NCBI GenBank assembly: GCA_016708585.1
Contig: JADJFK010000014.1
Location: 55,764-119,763, forward strand
DNA length: 64,000 bases
From: Sulfuritalea sp.
GTDB taxonomy: Bacteria; Pseudomonadota; Gammaproteobacteria; Burkholderiales; Rhodocyclaceae
Reading direction: 5' to 3'
The position numbers were made by a program, and so were the translations under genes. The notes under the pieces are model-generated. The model was not told the origin of the DNA and ran no database searches. It worked only from the letters and a program-made list of their open reading frames with translations. Of this stretch, positions 14,860 to 23,538 are shown one piece after another (positions within the stretch are counted from its first letter, which is position 1; each line of letters starts with the position of its first letter).

Positions 14860-15731
14860 TAGGTTTTCTCGCCGGGGAGTTCCGCGTTCAGCATGTCGGT
14901 CTCTGCCTTCATGCGCCATTCGACGATGGTCTTGGCCACCAGCGTCACCAGTGCCAGCAGTGCCAGCACCGAGGCGGCGGCGAAGGCGCCGATCGCGTTG
15001 TATTCGTTGTAGAGGATCTCGACGTGCAGCGGCAGCGTGTTGGTCTCGCCGCGGATGTGGCCGGAAACCACCGACACCGCGCCGAACTCGCCCATCGCCC
15101 GGGCGTTCGACAGGATCACGCCGTAGAGCAGGCCCCACTTGATGTTGGGCAGGGTGACGCGCCAGAACATCTGCCAGCCGGAGGCGCCGAGCGAGATCGC
15201 CGCCTCTTCCTCGTCCTTGCCCTGCGACTGCATCAGCGGGATCAGCTCGCGGGCGATGAAGGGGAAGGTGATGAACAGGGTGGCGAGGATCATGCCCGGC
15301 ACGGCGAAGATGATCTTGACGTCCTTGGCCGCCAGCCACTCGCCGAAATAGCCCTGCGAGCCGAACATGAGGATGAAGATCAGGCCGGCGACCACCGGCG
15401 ACACCGCGAAGGGCAGGTCGATCAGCGTGATCAGCAGGCTCTTGCCCTTGAACTCGAACTTGGCGATGGCCCAGGCCGCAGCGACGCCGAACAGGATGTT
15501 GAAGGGCAGCACGGCCAGCGCAATGACGATGGTCAGCCAGATCGCCGAACGGGTTTCCGATTCCTTCAGCGCCTCAAGATAGATCGGCAGGCCCTGCGCC
15601 AGCGCTTCGACGAAAACCGCGACCAGCGGCAACCCGAGGAAGAAGAACAGGAAGCCGAGGCCAACCGTCAGCAGCGTGTAACGCACCCAGGCCGGTTCCT
15701 GCGTGGCGCGTGTCAGTTTGTTGCTACTCAT
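14859..15731 (-). CDS. cysW: Sulfate ABC transporter permease CysW
   Basis: 290 residues with six predicted membrane helices. The cytoplasmic coupling loop reads EEEAAISLGASGWQMFWRV, the EAA motif of ABC permeases, and LSNARAMGEFGAVSVVSGHI is the conserved CysW end. It forms the inner-membrane channel with CysT. Its start overlaps the cysT stop (ATGA). Confidence 0.94.
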   Translation of the reverse strand: MSSNKLTRATQEPAWVRYTLLTVGLGFLFFFLGLPLVAVFVEALAQGLPIYLEALKESETRSAIWLTIVIALAVLPFNILFGVAAAWAIAKFEFKGKSLLITLIDLPFAVSPVVAGLIFILMFGSQGYFGEWLAAKDVKIIFAVPGMILATLFITFPFIARELIPLMQSQGKDEEEAAISLGASGWQMFWRVTLPNIKWGLLYGVILSNARAMGEFGAVSVVSGHIRGETNTLPLHVEILYNEYNAIGAFAAASVLALLALVTLVAKTIVEWRMKAETDMLNAELPGEKT

Positions 15732-16603
15732 GCCGCACCCGCCTTGGTCTTGCCGGCAGCCACTTCCAGCGGCTCACTGTTTTTGTGCCGATTGGCTGCC
15801 CACCATTGCAGCGCATTGATGACCAGCAGCAGCACGAAGGAAATGGCCAGCATGACCACGGCCAGCGCCGTGGCGCCGAGCACGTCGTACTGCTCCAGCT
15901 TGGAGATGATCAGCAGCGGCACGATTTCGGAAATCAGCGGCAGGTTGCCGGCGATGAAGATGACCGAGCCGAATTCGCCGAGCGCCCGGGCAAAGGCCAG
16001 CGCGAAGCCGGTGAGCAAGGCCGGGCCGATGGCCGGGAAAATCGCTTTTACGAAGGTCTGCCAGCGCGAGGCGCCGAGCGAGGCGGCTGCCTCCTCGACT
16101 TCGGTTTCGATATCCTCGATCACCGGCTGCAAGGTGCGGACGACGAAGGGCAGGGTAATGAAGGTCAGGGCGACGATGATGCCGAGCGGCGTATAGGCCA
16201 CCTTGACCCCCAGTGGCTCAAGGTACTGCCCCAACCAGCCGTTGCCGGCGTAAAGCGTGGCCAGCGTGATGCCGGCCACCGCTGTCGGCAGCGCGAATGG
16301 CAGATCGACCAGCGCATCGACGAAGCGCTTGCCGGGAAAAGAATAGCGAACGAGGATCCAGGCTACGATCAGCCCGAAGAAGGCATTGATCGACGCGGCC
16401 AGCAACGACGACACGAAGGTGACACGAAAGGCCGCCAGCGAGCGTTCGCCGAGCGCGATGTCGAGAATCTGGCCGAAACCGAGTTCGGACGCCTTGAGTA
16501 TCATGCCGCCGAGGGGCAGCAGGATCAGTAACGAGAGATAGACCAGCGTATAGCCCAGCGCCAGACCGAAGCCAGGCAACACGCGTTGGGATTTTGCGGA
16601 CAT
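15728..16603 (-). CDS. cysT: Sulfate ABC transporter permease CysT
   Basis: 291 residues from the ATG of MSAKSQRVLPGFGLALG, which lines up with the start of E. coli CysT/CysU. A TTG eight codons earlier (16627), preceded by GGAG, is an alternative start. Six membrane helices, the EAA loop EEAAASLGASRWQTF and FARALGEFGSVIFIAGN identify it. Partner of CysW in sulfate and thiosulfate uptake. Confidence 0.93.
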   Translation of the reverse strand: MSAKSQRVLPGFGLALGYTLVYLSLLILLPLGGMILKASELGFGQILDIALGERSLAAFRVTFVSSLLAASINAFFGLIVAWILVRYSFPGKRFVDALVDLPFALPTAVAGITLATLYAGNGWLGQYLEPLGVKVAYTPLGIIVALTFITLPFVVRTLQPVIEDIETEVEEAAASLGASRWQTFVKAIFPAIGPALLTGFALAFARALGEFGSVIFIAGNLPLISEIVPLLIISKLEQYDVLGATALAVVMLAISFVLLLVINALQWWAANRHKNSEPLEVAAGKTKAGAA

Positions 16604-16656
16604 GAGTATTCTTGTTTTTTTGGCCAAATTCTCCGGTCGACCGCAGCAAAGCCTCA

Positions 16657-16675
16657 GGCCGGGCAGAACCCGGCC
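16657..16675 (-). terminator. Hairpin between sbp and cysT
   Basis: GGCCGGG-CAGAA-CCCGGCC, flanked by AAAGCC and GGCTTT that could extend it. It lies between the sbp stop and the cysT start. With no T-run, it probably protects the sbp mRNA or reduces transcription into cysTWA, a common way to make more binding protein than permease. Confidence 0.5.
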
Positions 16676-16698
16676 GGCTTTGGCGGGCGGGCGAACGC

Positions 16699-17697
16699 TT
16701 ACTTGGCGACGTAAATCTGGTCGAAAGTGCCGCCATCCTTGAAGTGGGTGGCAAATGCCTTGTTGGCACCGCCGAACACCTCATCGACGGTGAATGTCTT
16801 CACCGGCGGGAAGAACGCCGCATACTTCTTCAGCAGCTCGGCGTCACGCGGCCGCAGGTAGTTCTGCGCGGCGTTCTCCTGGCCTTCTTTGGACCACAGG
16901 TACTCCAGGTAAGCCGTGGCCTGCTTGCGCGTTCCCTTCTTGTCCACCACCTTCTCGACGACAGCGACCGGGAACTCGGTCTGCATGGTCAGGCTGGGAT
17001 GAATCACCTCGAAATTGCCCTTGCCGAATTCCTTGGCGATCATTTCGGCTTCGGATTCAAAGGTGATCAACGCATCGCCCATGCCACGCTGCATGAAGGT
17101 CGTTGTCGCGTCACGGCCACCGGCGGCGAACAGCGGAGCGTTCTTCAACAGCTTGCCGACGAATTCCTGCGCCGTTTTGTCGCTGCCGCCCGGTTGCTTG
17201 AGCGCCCAAGCCCAGGCCGACAGATAGGTATTGCGGCCGTTGCCGGTGTTCTTCGGGTGCGGCATGATGACCTGAACACCCGGCGCTGCCAGGTCGGCCC
17301 AATCCTTCAGGGCCTTGGGATTGCCCTTGCGCACGATGAAGACCATCGCCGATGTGTAGGGCGAAGCGTTGTTCGGGAACTTCTTTGCCCAGTCCTTGGC
17401 GACCAGACCTTTCTCGGCCAAGAACTCGATATCGTTGGCCTGATTCATCGTCACCACGTCGGCCTCCAGCCCGTCGGCCACGGCCCGCACCTGCTTGGTC
17501 GAGCCGCCGTGCGACTGCTTCAACTCCACGCTTTCGCCAGCGTTGGCTTTCCAGTGCTTCTGGAACATCGGGTTGTAGTCCTTGTAGACATCGCGCGCGA
17601 CGTCGTAGGACGCGTTGAGCAGCGTGGCATCTGCCAGGGCGGCCCCGGCAACCAGGCTGAGCAGAACGGTAGCTATCGATTTACGGAAATGGGTCAT
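16699..17697 (-). CDS. sbp: Periplasmic sulfate-binding protein
   Basis: 332 residues with a signal peptide (about 1-22, ending ALADA). LLNASYDVARDVYKDYNPMF is the family's N-terminal block, and KQSHGGSTKQVRAVADGLEA and PHPKNTGNGRNTYLSAWAW hold the loops that hydrogen-bond the sulfate oxyanion. It captures sulfate (or thiosulfate) in the periplasm for CysTWA. First gene of the sbp-cysTWA operon. Confidence 0.95.
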   Translation of the reverse strand: MTHFRKSIATVLLSLVAGAALADATLLNASYDVARDVYKDYNPMFQKHWKANAGESVELKQSHGGSTKQVRAVADGLEADVVTMNQANDIEFLAEKGLVAKDWAKKFPNNASPYTSAMVFIVRKGNPKALKDWADLAAPGVQVIMPHPKNTGNGRNTYLSAWAWALKQPGGSDKTAQEFVGKLLKNAPLFAAGGRDATTTFMQRGMGDALITFESEAEMIAKEFGKGNFEVIHPSLTMQTEFPVAVVEKVVDKKGTRKQATAYLEYLWSKEGQENAAQNYLRPRDAELLKKYAAFFPPVKTFTVDEVFGGANKAFATHFKDGGTFDQIYVAK

Positions 17698-17738
17698 GAT
17701 TCACCTCGCTATGGATGGCCGCTAATCTAGCGGAGTCA

Positions 17739-17843
17739 CTTATAACCACAAAGACGGTTTTTGAATTTGCTTATAACCCGGCAATCAAATAGCCGGTAAT
17801 GCTGCATATTGGACGGCGGAATGTTTGAAATAAGCCATAACCC
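17739..17843 (-). promoter_or_regulatory. Upstream region of sbp with three near-identical motifs
   Basis: The octamer TTATAACC occurs at 17740 and 17771, with a related CATAACCC at 17836, all in the same orientation upstream of sbp. Repeated A/T-rich half-sites are typical of LysR-type activation such as CysB. I cannot define the -35 and -10 boxes with confidence. The rest of the 17698-17967 gap holds only the IS-end repeat. Confidence 0.4.
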
Positions 17844-17893
17844 GTTCCGGTGTTTTGCTGAGGCACTCCATGAATCGGCTCGCCTTTTGCAAT

Positions 17894-17955
17894 GAGGCAG
17901 GTTGGAAAAGATGGAGTCCGACGGATCGTGTAATTTGACGATTAGGAGGACACAG
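17894..17955 (+). repeat. IS-end repeat, second copy
   Basis: GAGGCAGGTTGGAAAAGATGG and the following AGTCCGACGGATCGTGTAAT match the left end of the IS3 remnant at 13209, in direct orientation. No transposase sequence follows, so only this end remains. Confidence 0.75.
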
Positions 17956-17967
17956 GCTTACCCAGAA

Positions 17968-18396
17968 TCAGTCGAAGCGAACAGCAATCTGCTTCCCATC
18001 AGATTTTGTACAAACCCCGGCGGGGTCTTGGCCCGGCCCCCAAGTCAGTAGGCATCGAATCGTCTCCCCATTGGGGGCACGTAGTACCGGCGATGCCGAA
18101 CTCCTTAGGTGATCTCTATCCACGCCGCTGGCAATTCGGTCGTAATGTTTGCCAGGGCCATACAACTTACGCATTTCTGCTAGGTCTTGATGACGCCTAA
18201 TCTCAAATCCTCGCCCCTCATATCGTGCTCCTTCGATTTCCAGAACCATGACCGGCACCTGTGTGCCTTCGTGGCTAAAGGAGCCAGTGACGGGTGAGGA
18301 CTCGTTCACCGATTCCAGCTGATGGGTATGCCCGGCACAACCGGAAAGTGTCACGCCCAAGATACAAGTGGGGAGTATTTTTGCAACCGCAGACAT
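17968..18396 (-). CDS. Small lipoprotein of unknown function
   Basis: 142 residues; GGAGGG lies just before the ATG. A lipoprotein signal with lipobox LSGC (Cys20) is followed by AGHTHQLESVNESS and a soluble domain with RCLLTWGPGQDPAGVCTKSD near the end, two cysteines that could form a disulfide. It lies 12 bases after the small secreted protein of the first RND operon, so it may be the operon's last gene. Family not recognised; an envelope anchor in the metal operon is a guess. Confidence 0.7.
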   Translation of the reverse strand: MSAVAKILPTCILGVTLSGCAGHTHQLESVNESSPVTGSFSHEGTQVPVMVLEIEGARYEGRGFEIRRHQDLAEMRKLYGPGKHYDRIASGVDRDHLRSSASPVLRAPNGETIRCLLTWGPGQDPAGVCTKSDGKQIAVRFD

Positions 18397-18408
18397 GCGA
18401 CCCTCCTT

Positions 18409-18792
18409 CTATTTCAACACGAAGCGAACCGTTGCTGTGGCTTTGCCCGGCACGGATACCAACGCGACAATCTTGCTGTTGGCAAATTTGAAACTGCCTG
18501 TGGCTTCCAGTTGCTGGCCTACCGGTTTCAACTCGACTTCCTGCTTATCAGCACCGACGAGGATGGTCAGCTTGGCGTTGGACTTCGAGACATCCACCGG
18601 CTTGCCATGATCGCGCAAATGCAACTGAATCAAATCCGGCTTGACCACCAGTTCGTAATCCACATCCTTGACCTCGCTGACGACGCCGCCGTGAAGCGGC
18701 TTGCGTTCGTGGCCATGGTCGTGACCACCGGCGGCGAAGGCAAGGCCGGACATGGAGAAGGCAAAAGCGGCGAGAAAATAAATCGGTTTCAT
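18409..18792 (-). CDS. Small secreted protein at the end of RND operon 1
   Basis: 127 residues from MKPIYFLAAFAFSMSG, with AAGGAA before the ATG and a signal peptide (about 1-20). The mature start is His-rich (GGHDHGHERKPLHGG) and the rest is predicted beta-sandwich. The gene at 37379 holds the same place in RND operon 2 and looks similar in build, so both probably serve as periplasmic metal-binding partners of their pump. It ends twelve bases before the lipoprotein gene. Confidence 0.75.
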   Translation of the reverse strand: MKPIYFLAAFAFSMSGLAFAAGGHDHGHERKPLHGGVVSEVKDVDYELVVKPDLIQLHLRDHGKPVDVSKSNAKLTILVGADKQEVELKPVGQQLEATGSFKFANSKIVALVSVPGKATATVRFVLK

Positions 18793-18817
18793 GGGATTTC
18801 CTTTCGTAGAGCAATAA

Positions 18818-21800
18818 TTAGAGCGCACCGGCATCGCTATCGTTCATCAGGCGTTCCGCATCCTTGCGGCCGAACAGCCAGAACATGGCGGGTGTCAGGA
18901 AGGTGTCGAGCAGGGTTGAGCTGATCAGGCCCGAAAAGATGACCACTGCGACCGGATGCAGGATTTCCGTACCCGGCCGCTCGGCCTCGAACAACAACGG
19001 TGCCAGCGCGAAGGCCGTCACCAGCGCCGTCATCAAGACGGGTGCAAGACGTTCCAGAGAGCCGCGCAGGATCATCTTGTGGTCGAAGTTCTCGCCTTCG
19101 ATGCGCATCAGGTTGATGTAATGGCTGACCTTGAGGATGCCGTTGCGTACCGAGATGCCAGCCAACGTGATGAAGCCGACCAGCGCGGCGACCGATAGCG
19201 GCTGCCCGGAAAGCCACAAACCGAGCACTGCGCCAACCAGTGCCAGCGGAATGTTGGCCATGATCAGCGCCGACAGCACGACCGACTTGTAGCGACTGAA
19301 GAGCACCACAAACATCAGCACCAGCGAGACGATGGAGAGCAGACCAACCAGCCGCGAAGCCTCTTCTTGCGCCTGGAACTGTCCGCCCAGGGTGATGAAG
19401 TAGCCTTCAGGCAGTTTGCTGTCGCCGACCACCTTGCGGATGTCCTCGATAATCTCGGACAATGCCCGCCCTTGGGCGTTGGCCGAAATCACGATGCGCC
19501 GCTTGCCATCGTCGCGGCTGACCTGATTCGGCCCGTCGCCATCCTCGATGGTGGCGATTTTTGACAGGGGAATCGGGCCGCCGGGCGTTTCCAGCAATAT
19601 CCGCCCCAGCCCTTGCAACGAGCGGGACGATTCGGGCAAACGCACGACCAGCGCAAAGCGCCGGCCGCCCTCGACCACTTGCGTTACTTTTTCACCTTCG
19701 ACCAGGCTTTGCAGCGTCGCCAGAATCTGTGGCGTCGGCACGCCGTACTGTGCGGCCGTCGCGTAGTTGACACTGACCTTGATCTGCGGGGCCAGTACCT
19801 GCTTCTCAATTTCCAGATCGACAACGCCGGGAATACCGGCCAACCTGCCGCGCAGCACATCGGCCTGACCACGTAGCGTGTCCAGGTCGTCGCCAAAAAT
19901 CTTGATAGCGATCTGCGAGCGCACGCCGGACAGCATATGATCGATGCGGTGCGAGATGGGCTGGCCGATAGCAACCGCTGCCGGCAGGTTGATCAGGCGG
20001 GCGCGAATGTCGGCCGAAATTTCGCCCATCGAGCGCGTCATTTCGGACGCCGGCTTCAGGCCGACATCCAGTTCACTGACGTGAACGCCTTCCGCATGCT
20101 CGTCGAGTTCCGCCCGGCCGCTGCGCCGCCCGACGTGCACAACTTCCGGCACTGCCTTGACTAGCACCTCGGCCTGTTGCGCCAGGGCCGACGACTCGGC
20201 CAGCGTGACGCCGGGATTAAGGCGCATGCCAATCAGTAGCGTTCCCTCATTGAAGGGCGGCAGGAAGGTTTTTGGGAAGAAGGGCACCGCGACCGCTGCC
20301 ACCAGAACGGCAACAGCACCGGCCGCCAACGCCGATTTAGGCCGGTTGAGCACCGCCTGCAAACTGCGGCCATAGCTGGCTTTTAGCCAGGCCAGCAGTT
20401 TCGTATCGCCATGATCGAGCGACTTCATGCTTGGCAGCAGGTAGAAGGAGAGCACCGGCGTCACCGTCACCGACACCACCAGCGAGGCCAGCGTCGAAAC
20501 GATGAAAGCGATGCCGAGCGGCACGAACAGCCGACCTTCCATACCGGGCAGTGCGAACAGCGGCAGGAAAACCAGCACGATAATAATCGTTGCGTAGAGG
20601 ATGGCCGAACGCACTTCCATCGTCGCATGGGCCACTAGTTCAATCGGGTGCATTCGATGATCGTGGTGCTTGGCCCGGTCTTCCTTCAGGCGCCGCAGCA
20701 CGTTCTCGACGCCGACCACTGCGTCATCGACCAGGCCGCCGATGGCGATGGCCAGACCACCCAGGGTCATGGTGTTGATCGACAGGCCGTAATAGTCGAA
20801 GACCAGCGCCGTAATGAAAATTGACACCGGTATCGCGGTCAGCGCGATCACCGTCGGGCGCAAGGTGCCCAGGAAGAAGAACAGGATGACGGCGACGAAG
20901 ACCGACGCCCCGATCAGCTTGCCTTGCAGCGTGCTGATCGACGACTCGATGAAACTGGCCTGGCGGAAGGTTACCTTGGGCGCCTCCATGCCGGCCGGCA
21001 GCGATTTTTTCAGATCCTCCACGGCGGCCTCAATGCTCCGGGTCAGATGGATGGTGTCCGCCGTTGGCTGCTTCTGGATGCCGAGAATGACCGCCGGCTT
21101 GCCCTCGAAACCGGCATCGCCCCGCTTGATGGCCGGCGCGAAGGTCACGTCGGCGATTTGCCGCAATAAAACGGGTTGACCGTGGCGGGCCGTCAGCGCC
21201 AGATTTTTCAGGTCGTCCAGACGCGACGTGCGGCCGAGATGGCGAATCAGGTATTCGCGCCCGTTGAGTTCGAGGAAACCGCCGGAGGTGTTGGCCGAGT
21301 ATCCCTTGAGCGCCCCGGTCAGCTGTTCGTGCGAAATGCCCAGTTCCGCCATGCGCGTCGTGTTCGGCTGCACCTGGAACTGCCGTACTTCGCCGCCGAT
21401 GGGAATGACCTGCGCCACGCCGGCGATGGCCATCAAACGCGGACGCAGCACCCAGTCGGCGTATTCGCGCACCTGCATCGGCGAAATCTTCGCTGTGTCG
21501 ATGGGAATGGCGATCTGCATGATTTCGCCCATGATCGAACTGATCGGCCCCATGCGCGGCGTGACGCCCGTCGGCAGCCCTTCCTCCATCGAGGAAAGAC
21601 GTTCCGACACCATCTGTCGCGCCCGGAAAATCTCTGTTCTCCAGTTAAAGGTCACATAAATGAACGAGAGGCCGGCACTGGAAACCGACCGTACGCTTTC
21701 CACCCCTGGCAGACCGTTCATGGTCGTTTCCAGCGGGAAGGTGATCAGTTGTTCAACTTCCTCGGCGGCCATGCCGCCGGATTCGGTCATGATGGTGACC

Positions 21801-21937
21801 GTCGGCTTGTTGAGGTCTGGAAACACATCGACCGGCGTGCGCGAGAGCGTGAATGCCCCATACGCCATCAGCACCAGGCTGGCGATGATGACCAGCAGGC
21901 GGTTGGCAAGGCTGTTGTCGAGAAGCCACTTGAACAT
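18818..21937 (-). CDS. Heavy-metal RND efflux transporter (CzcA-like), operon 1
   Basis: 1039 residues, full length for an HME-RND pump with twelve membrane helices and two large periplasmic loops. The relay helix reads GGLAIAIGGLVDDAVVGVEN. The DD pair and VGVEN differ from the CusA pattern and fit the group often called HME3b, whose substrates are poorly defined. It lacks the CusA methionine triad. CzcI and CzcC-like genes upstream suggest divalent cations, but this is inference. It is a paralogue of the pump at 37898. Confidence 0.9.
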   Translation of the reverse strand: MFKWLLDNSLANRLLVIIASLVLMAYGAFTLSRTPVDVFPDLNKPTVTIMTESGGMAAEEVEQLITFPLETTMNGLPGVESVRSVSSAGLSFIYVTFNWRTEIFRARQMVSERLSSMEEGLPTGVTPRMGPISSIMGEIMQIAIPIDTAKISPMQVREYADWVLRPRLMAIAGVAQVIPIGGEVRQFQVQPNTTRMAELGISHEQLTGALKGYSANTSGGFLELNGREYLIRHLGRTSRLDDLKNLALTARHGQPVLLRQIADVTFAPAIKRGDAGFEGKPAVILGIQKQPTADTIHLTRSIEAAVEDLKKSLPAGMEAPKVTFRQASFIESSISTLQGKLIGASVFVAVILFFFLGTLRPTVIALTAIPVSIFITALVFDYYGLSINTMTLGGLAIAIGGLVDDAVVGVENVLRRLKEDRAKHHDHRMHPIELVAHATMEVRSAILYATIIIVLVFLPLFALPGMEGRLFVPLGIAFIVSTLASLVVSVTVTPVLSFYLLPSMKSLDHGDTKLLAWLKASYGRSLQAVLNRPKSALAAGAVAVLVAAVAVPFFPKTFLPPFNEGTLLIGMRLNPGVTLAESSALAQQAEVLVKAVPEVVHVGRRSGRAELDEHAEGVHVSELDVGLKPASEMTRSMGEISADIRARLINLPAAVAIGQPISHRIDHMLSGVRSQIAIKIFGDDLDTLRGQADVLRGRLAGIPGVVDLEIEKQVLAPQIKVSVNYATAAQYGVPTPQILATLQSLVEGEKVTQVVEGGRRFALVVRLPESSRSLQGLGRILLETPGGPIPLSKIATIEDGDGPNQVSRDDGKRRIVISANAQGRALSEIIEDIRKVVGDSKLPEGYFITLGGQFQAQEEASRLVGLLSIVSLVLMFVVLFSRYKSVVLSALIMANIPLALVGAVLGLWLSGQPLSVAALVGFITLAGISVRNGILKVSHYINLMRIEGENFDHKMILRGSLERLAPVLMTALVTAFALAPLLFEAERPGTEILHPVAVVIFSGLISSTLLDTFLTPAMFWLFGRKDAERLMNDSDAGAL

Positions 21938-21949
21938 GATTGGCTCCGC

Positions 21950-22972
21950 TCAGCGTATCTGGTTGATCAGAGTGGCCGCGCGGACGGCAACCCGATCCCC
22001 GGCTTTCAGTCCGCTGGTCACCGCCACGTGGGTGCCGTCCAGCGGCTCGGCGGTTACCGTGCGCGGCTCAAAGCGTTCCGGCGCCGTCTTGACCCAGACG
22101 ATGCTCTGGTTGGCCGGGTTCTTCATCAGCGCCGCCGCCGGCACACGGATTCCTGGCACCGTGCTGCGCGTCTGCACGAAGACCCGCACCGGCTGGCCGA
22201 CGGCCAATCCCGCCAAAGCGCTACCTTCACCCCGGAAGGTCAGCGGCAGGGCCTGTTCGCGCAGGCTGCGGGCAACGCCGACCAGGCGTAGCGGCAACTT
22301 CTGCTCGCCAACGGCAACAAAGGCCCCGGCCACATCGCTGGCGACGGCCATATCGAAAGCCAGCGCCTCGATCAGCAGGCGTTCCGGATTGACGATCTCG
22401 AACAGGATTTCGCGGGCTTCGAGCACCTGACCAGAGACGACGTTGGCCGAGGCAATAACGCCACTGACCGGCGCCACCAGTTGCTCGTTGGCCACGGCAG
22501 CTTCGGCTTCCTCGATGACCTTGCGCGGCACGGTGTCGGACAGTTCTCGCAGGCGGCGCAGGCGACTTTCAGCCAGGGAGCGGCTGTTGCCGCCGACTTC
22601 CGGCGTCACGTAAGCCAGCACCTCGCCTTTCTTGACCTGCTGGCCGGGCAATGGCAGACCGCGTGGTCCCGGCGTGACACGACCGGCAACGATGGCCTGC
22701 ACTTTGCCGCCGGCATTCGGGTCCATGACCACCTTGCCGGCCAGTTCATGGGTACGGGGCAGTTCGCCTGGCTCAACCAGCAGGGTGCGAACGCCGATCT
22801 GGCGTTGCGCCGGTTTGGGCAGGAAGACGCTGCCGTCCGGCTGGCGTTTGGGGCCGCTGCCGCTGGCAGCGGGCGGGGCGTCACCGTGGTCATGGCCGTC
22901 GCCGGCCACTGCCGGCATTGCAGAAAACGACAAGGAAAGACAAAAAGCGCTCAATAACAGCCGGGGCCTCAT
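21950..22972 (-). CDS. RND membrane-fusion protein (CzcB-like), operon 1
   Basis: 340 residues from MRPRLLLSAFCLSLSFS; the ATG overlaps the stop of the preceding gene (ATGA). After the signal peptide comes a His-rich linker (GDGHDHGDAPP), then the adaptor core with AIVAGRVTPGPRGLPLPG and SGVIASANVVSGQVLEARE, the lipoyl and barrel domains of HlyD/CzcB proteins. It connects the RND pump to the TolC-type channel. It is shorter than CusB and lacks the CusF tail. Confidence 0.88.
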   Translation of the reverse strand: MRPRLLLSAFCLSLSFSAMPAVAGDGHDHGDAPPAASGSGPKRQPDGSVFLPKPAQRQIGVRTLLVEPGELPRTHELAGKVVMDPNAGGKVQAIVAGRVTPGPRGLPLPGQQVKKGEVLAYVTPEVGGNSRSLAESRLRRLRELSDTVPRKVIEEAEAAVANEQLVAPVSGVIASANVVSGQVLEAREILFEIVNPERLLIEALAFDMAVASDVAGAFVAVGEQKLPLRLVGVARSLREQALPLTFRGEGSALAGLAVGQPVRVFVQTRSTVPGIRVPAAALMKNPANQSIVWVKTAPERFEPRTVTAEPLDGTHVAVTSGLKAGDRVAVRAATLINQIR

Positions 22973-23538
22973 GCGGCACCTCCGAAATGCGGGTTGCGGG
23001 AAGCGCGCAGGCGGCGCAATAGGGCGGCGAGGAGTAGCAGCGCCCCGCCGGCGGCACCACCCCACAGGGCGTATTCCTTCCAGCCATGGGTGTGGGCGCT
23101 CGTTTCTCCATGCGCCTCTTCGTGGATGTCGAGTTCACCAGCCAGCAAGTCGGTTTCCTCGCCGGCGATGACGGTAGCCACGACCGACACGACCCCCGGC
23201 TTGAGTTCCTGCGCCAGCGTTGCCTCGAACTCGCCCTCGGCATGCGCTTCGACGGGGACTTTGACGCCGCCCAGTTCGAGTTCGAGCCTGGCGTTTTTGA
23301 CTGGGCTGCCGTCGGCATAGCGGTCGAGATAGAGCGTCAGTTGCTTGCCATTGACGACGCCGACCAGTTCAAAGGTTTCGGACGTTGCCGCAAAAAGCGG
23401 CGAGGTGGGACCAGCCGATGATGCCGGCGCCTCGCCATGGTCGCCACCGGCCCAGGCCAGTGGAGTCGCCAGGACGATCCAGGCGGCCCATCCCAAAGCG
23501 ACCAGCGTGTTTGTTGTTCTCATGTTCGGATTCCTCAT
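22969..23538 (-). CDS. Secreted membrane-anchored protein between channel and adaptor genes, operon 1
   Basis: 189 residues. A signal peptide is followed by HGEAPASSAG, an Ig-like beta domain (TLYLDRYADGSPVKNARLEL) and a C-terminal membrane helix (about 158-176) with a basic tail. A similar protein, with the same signal, beta domain and C-terminal helix order, sits at 42152 in RND operon 2. It is not a standard Czc subunit; it might hold or shield the periplasmic adaptor. Its start overlaps the TolC-family stop by four bases. A second ATG five codons in is possible. Confidence 0.75.
   Translation of the reverse strand: MRNPNMRTTNTLVALGWAAWIVLATPLAWAGGDHGEAPASSAGPTSPLFAATSETFELVGVVNGKQLTLYLDRYADGSPVKNARLELELGGVKVPVEAHAEGEFEATLAQELKPGVVSVVATVIAGEETDLLAGELDIHEEAHGETSAHTHGWKEYALWGGAAGGALLLLAALLRRLRASRNPHFGGAA

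Noticed and set aside
15024..16196. 390-codon plus-strand frame
   Set aside because: Antisense to cysW and cysT, whose motifs are complete.
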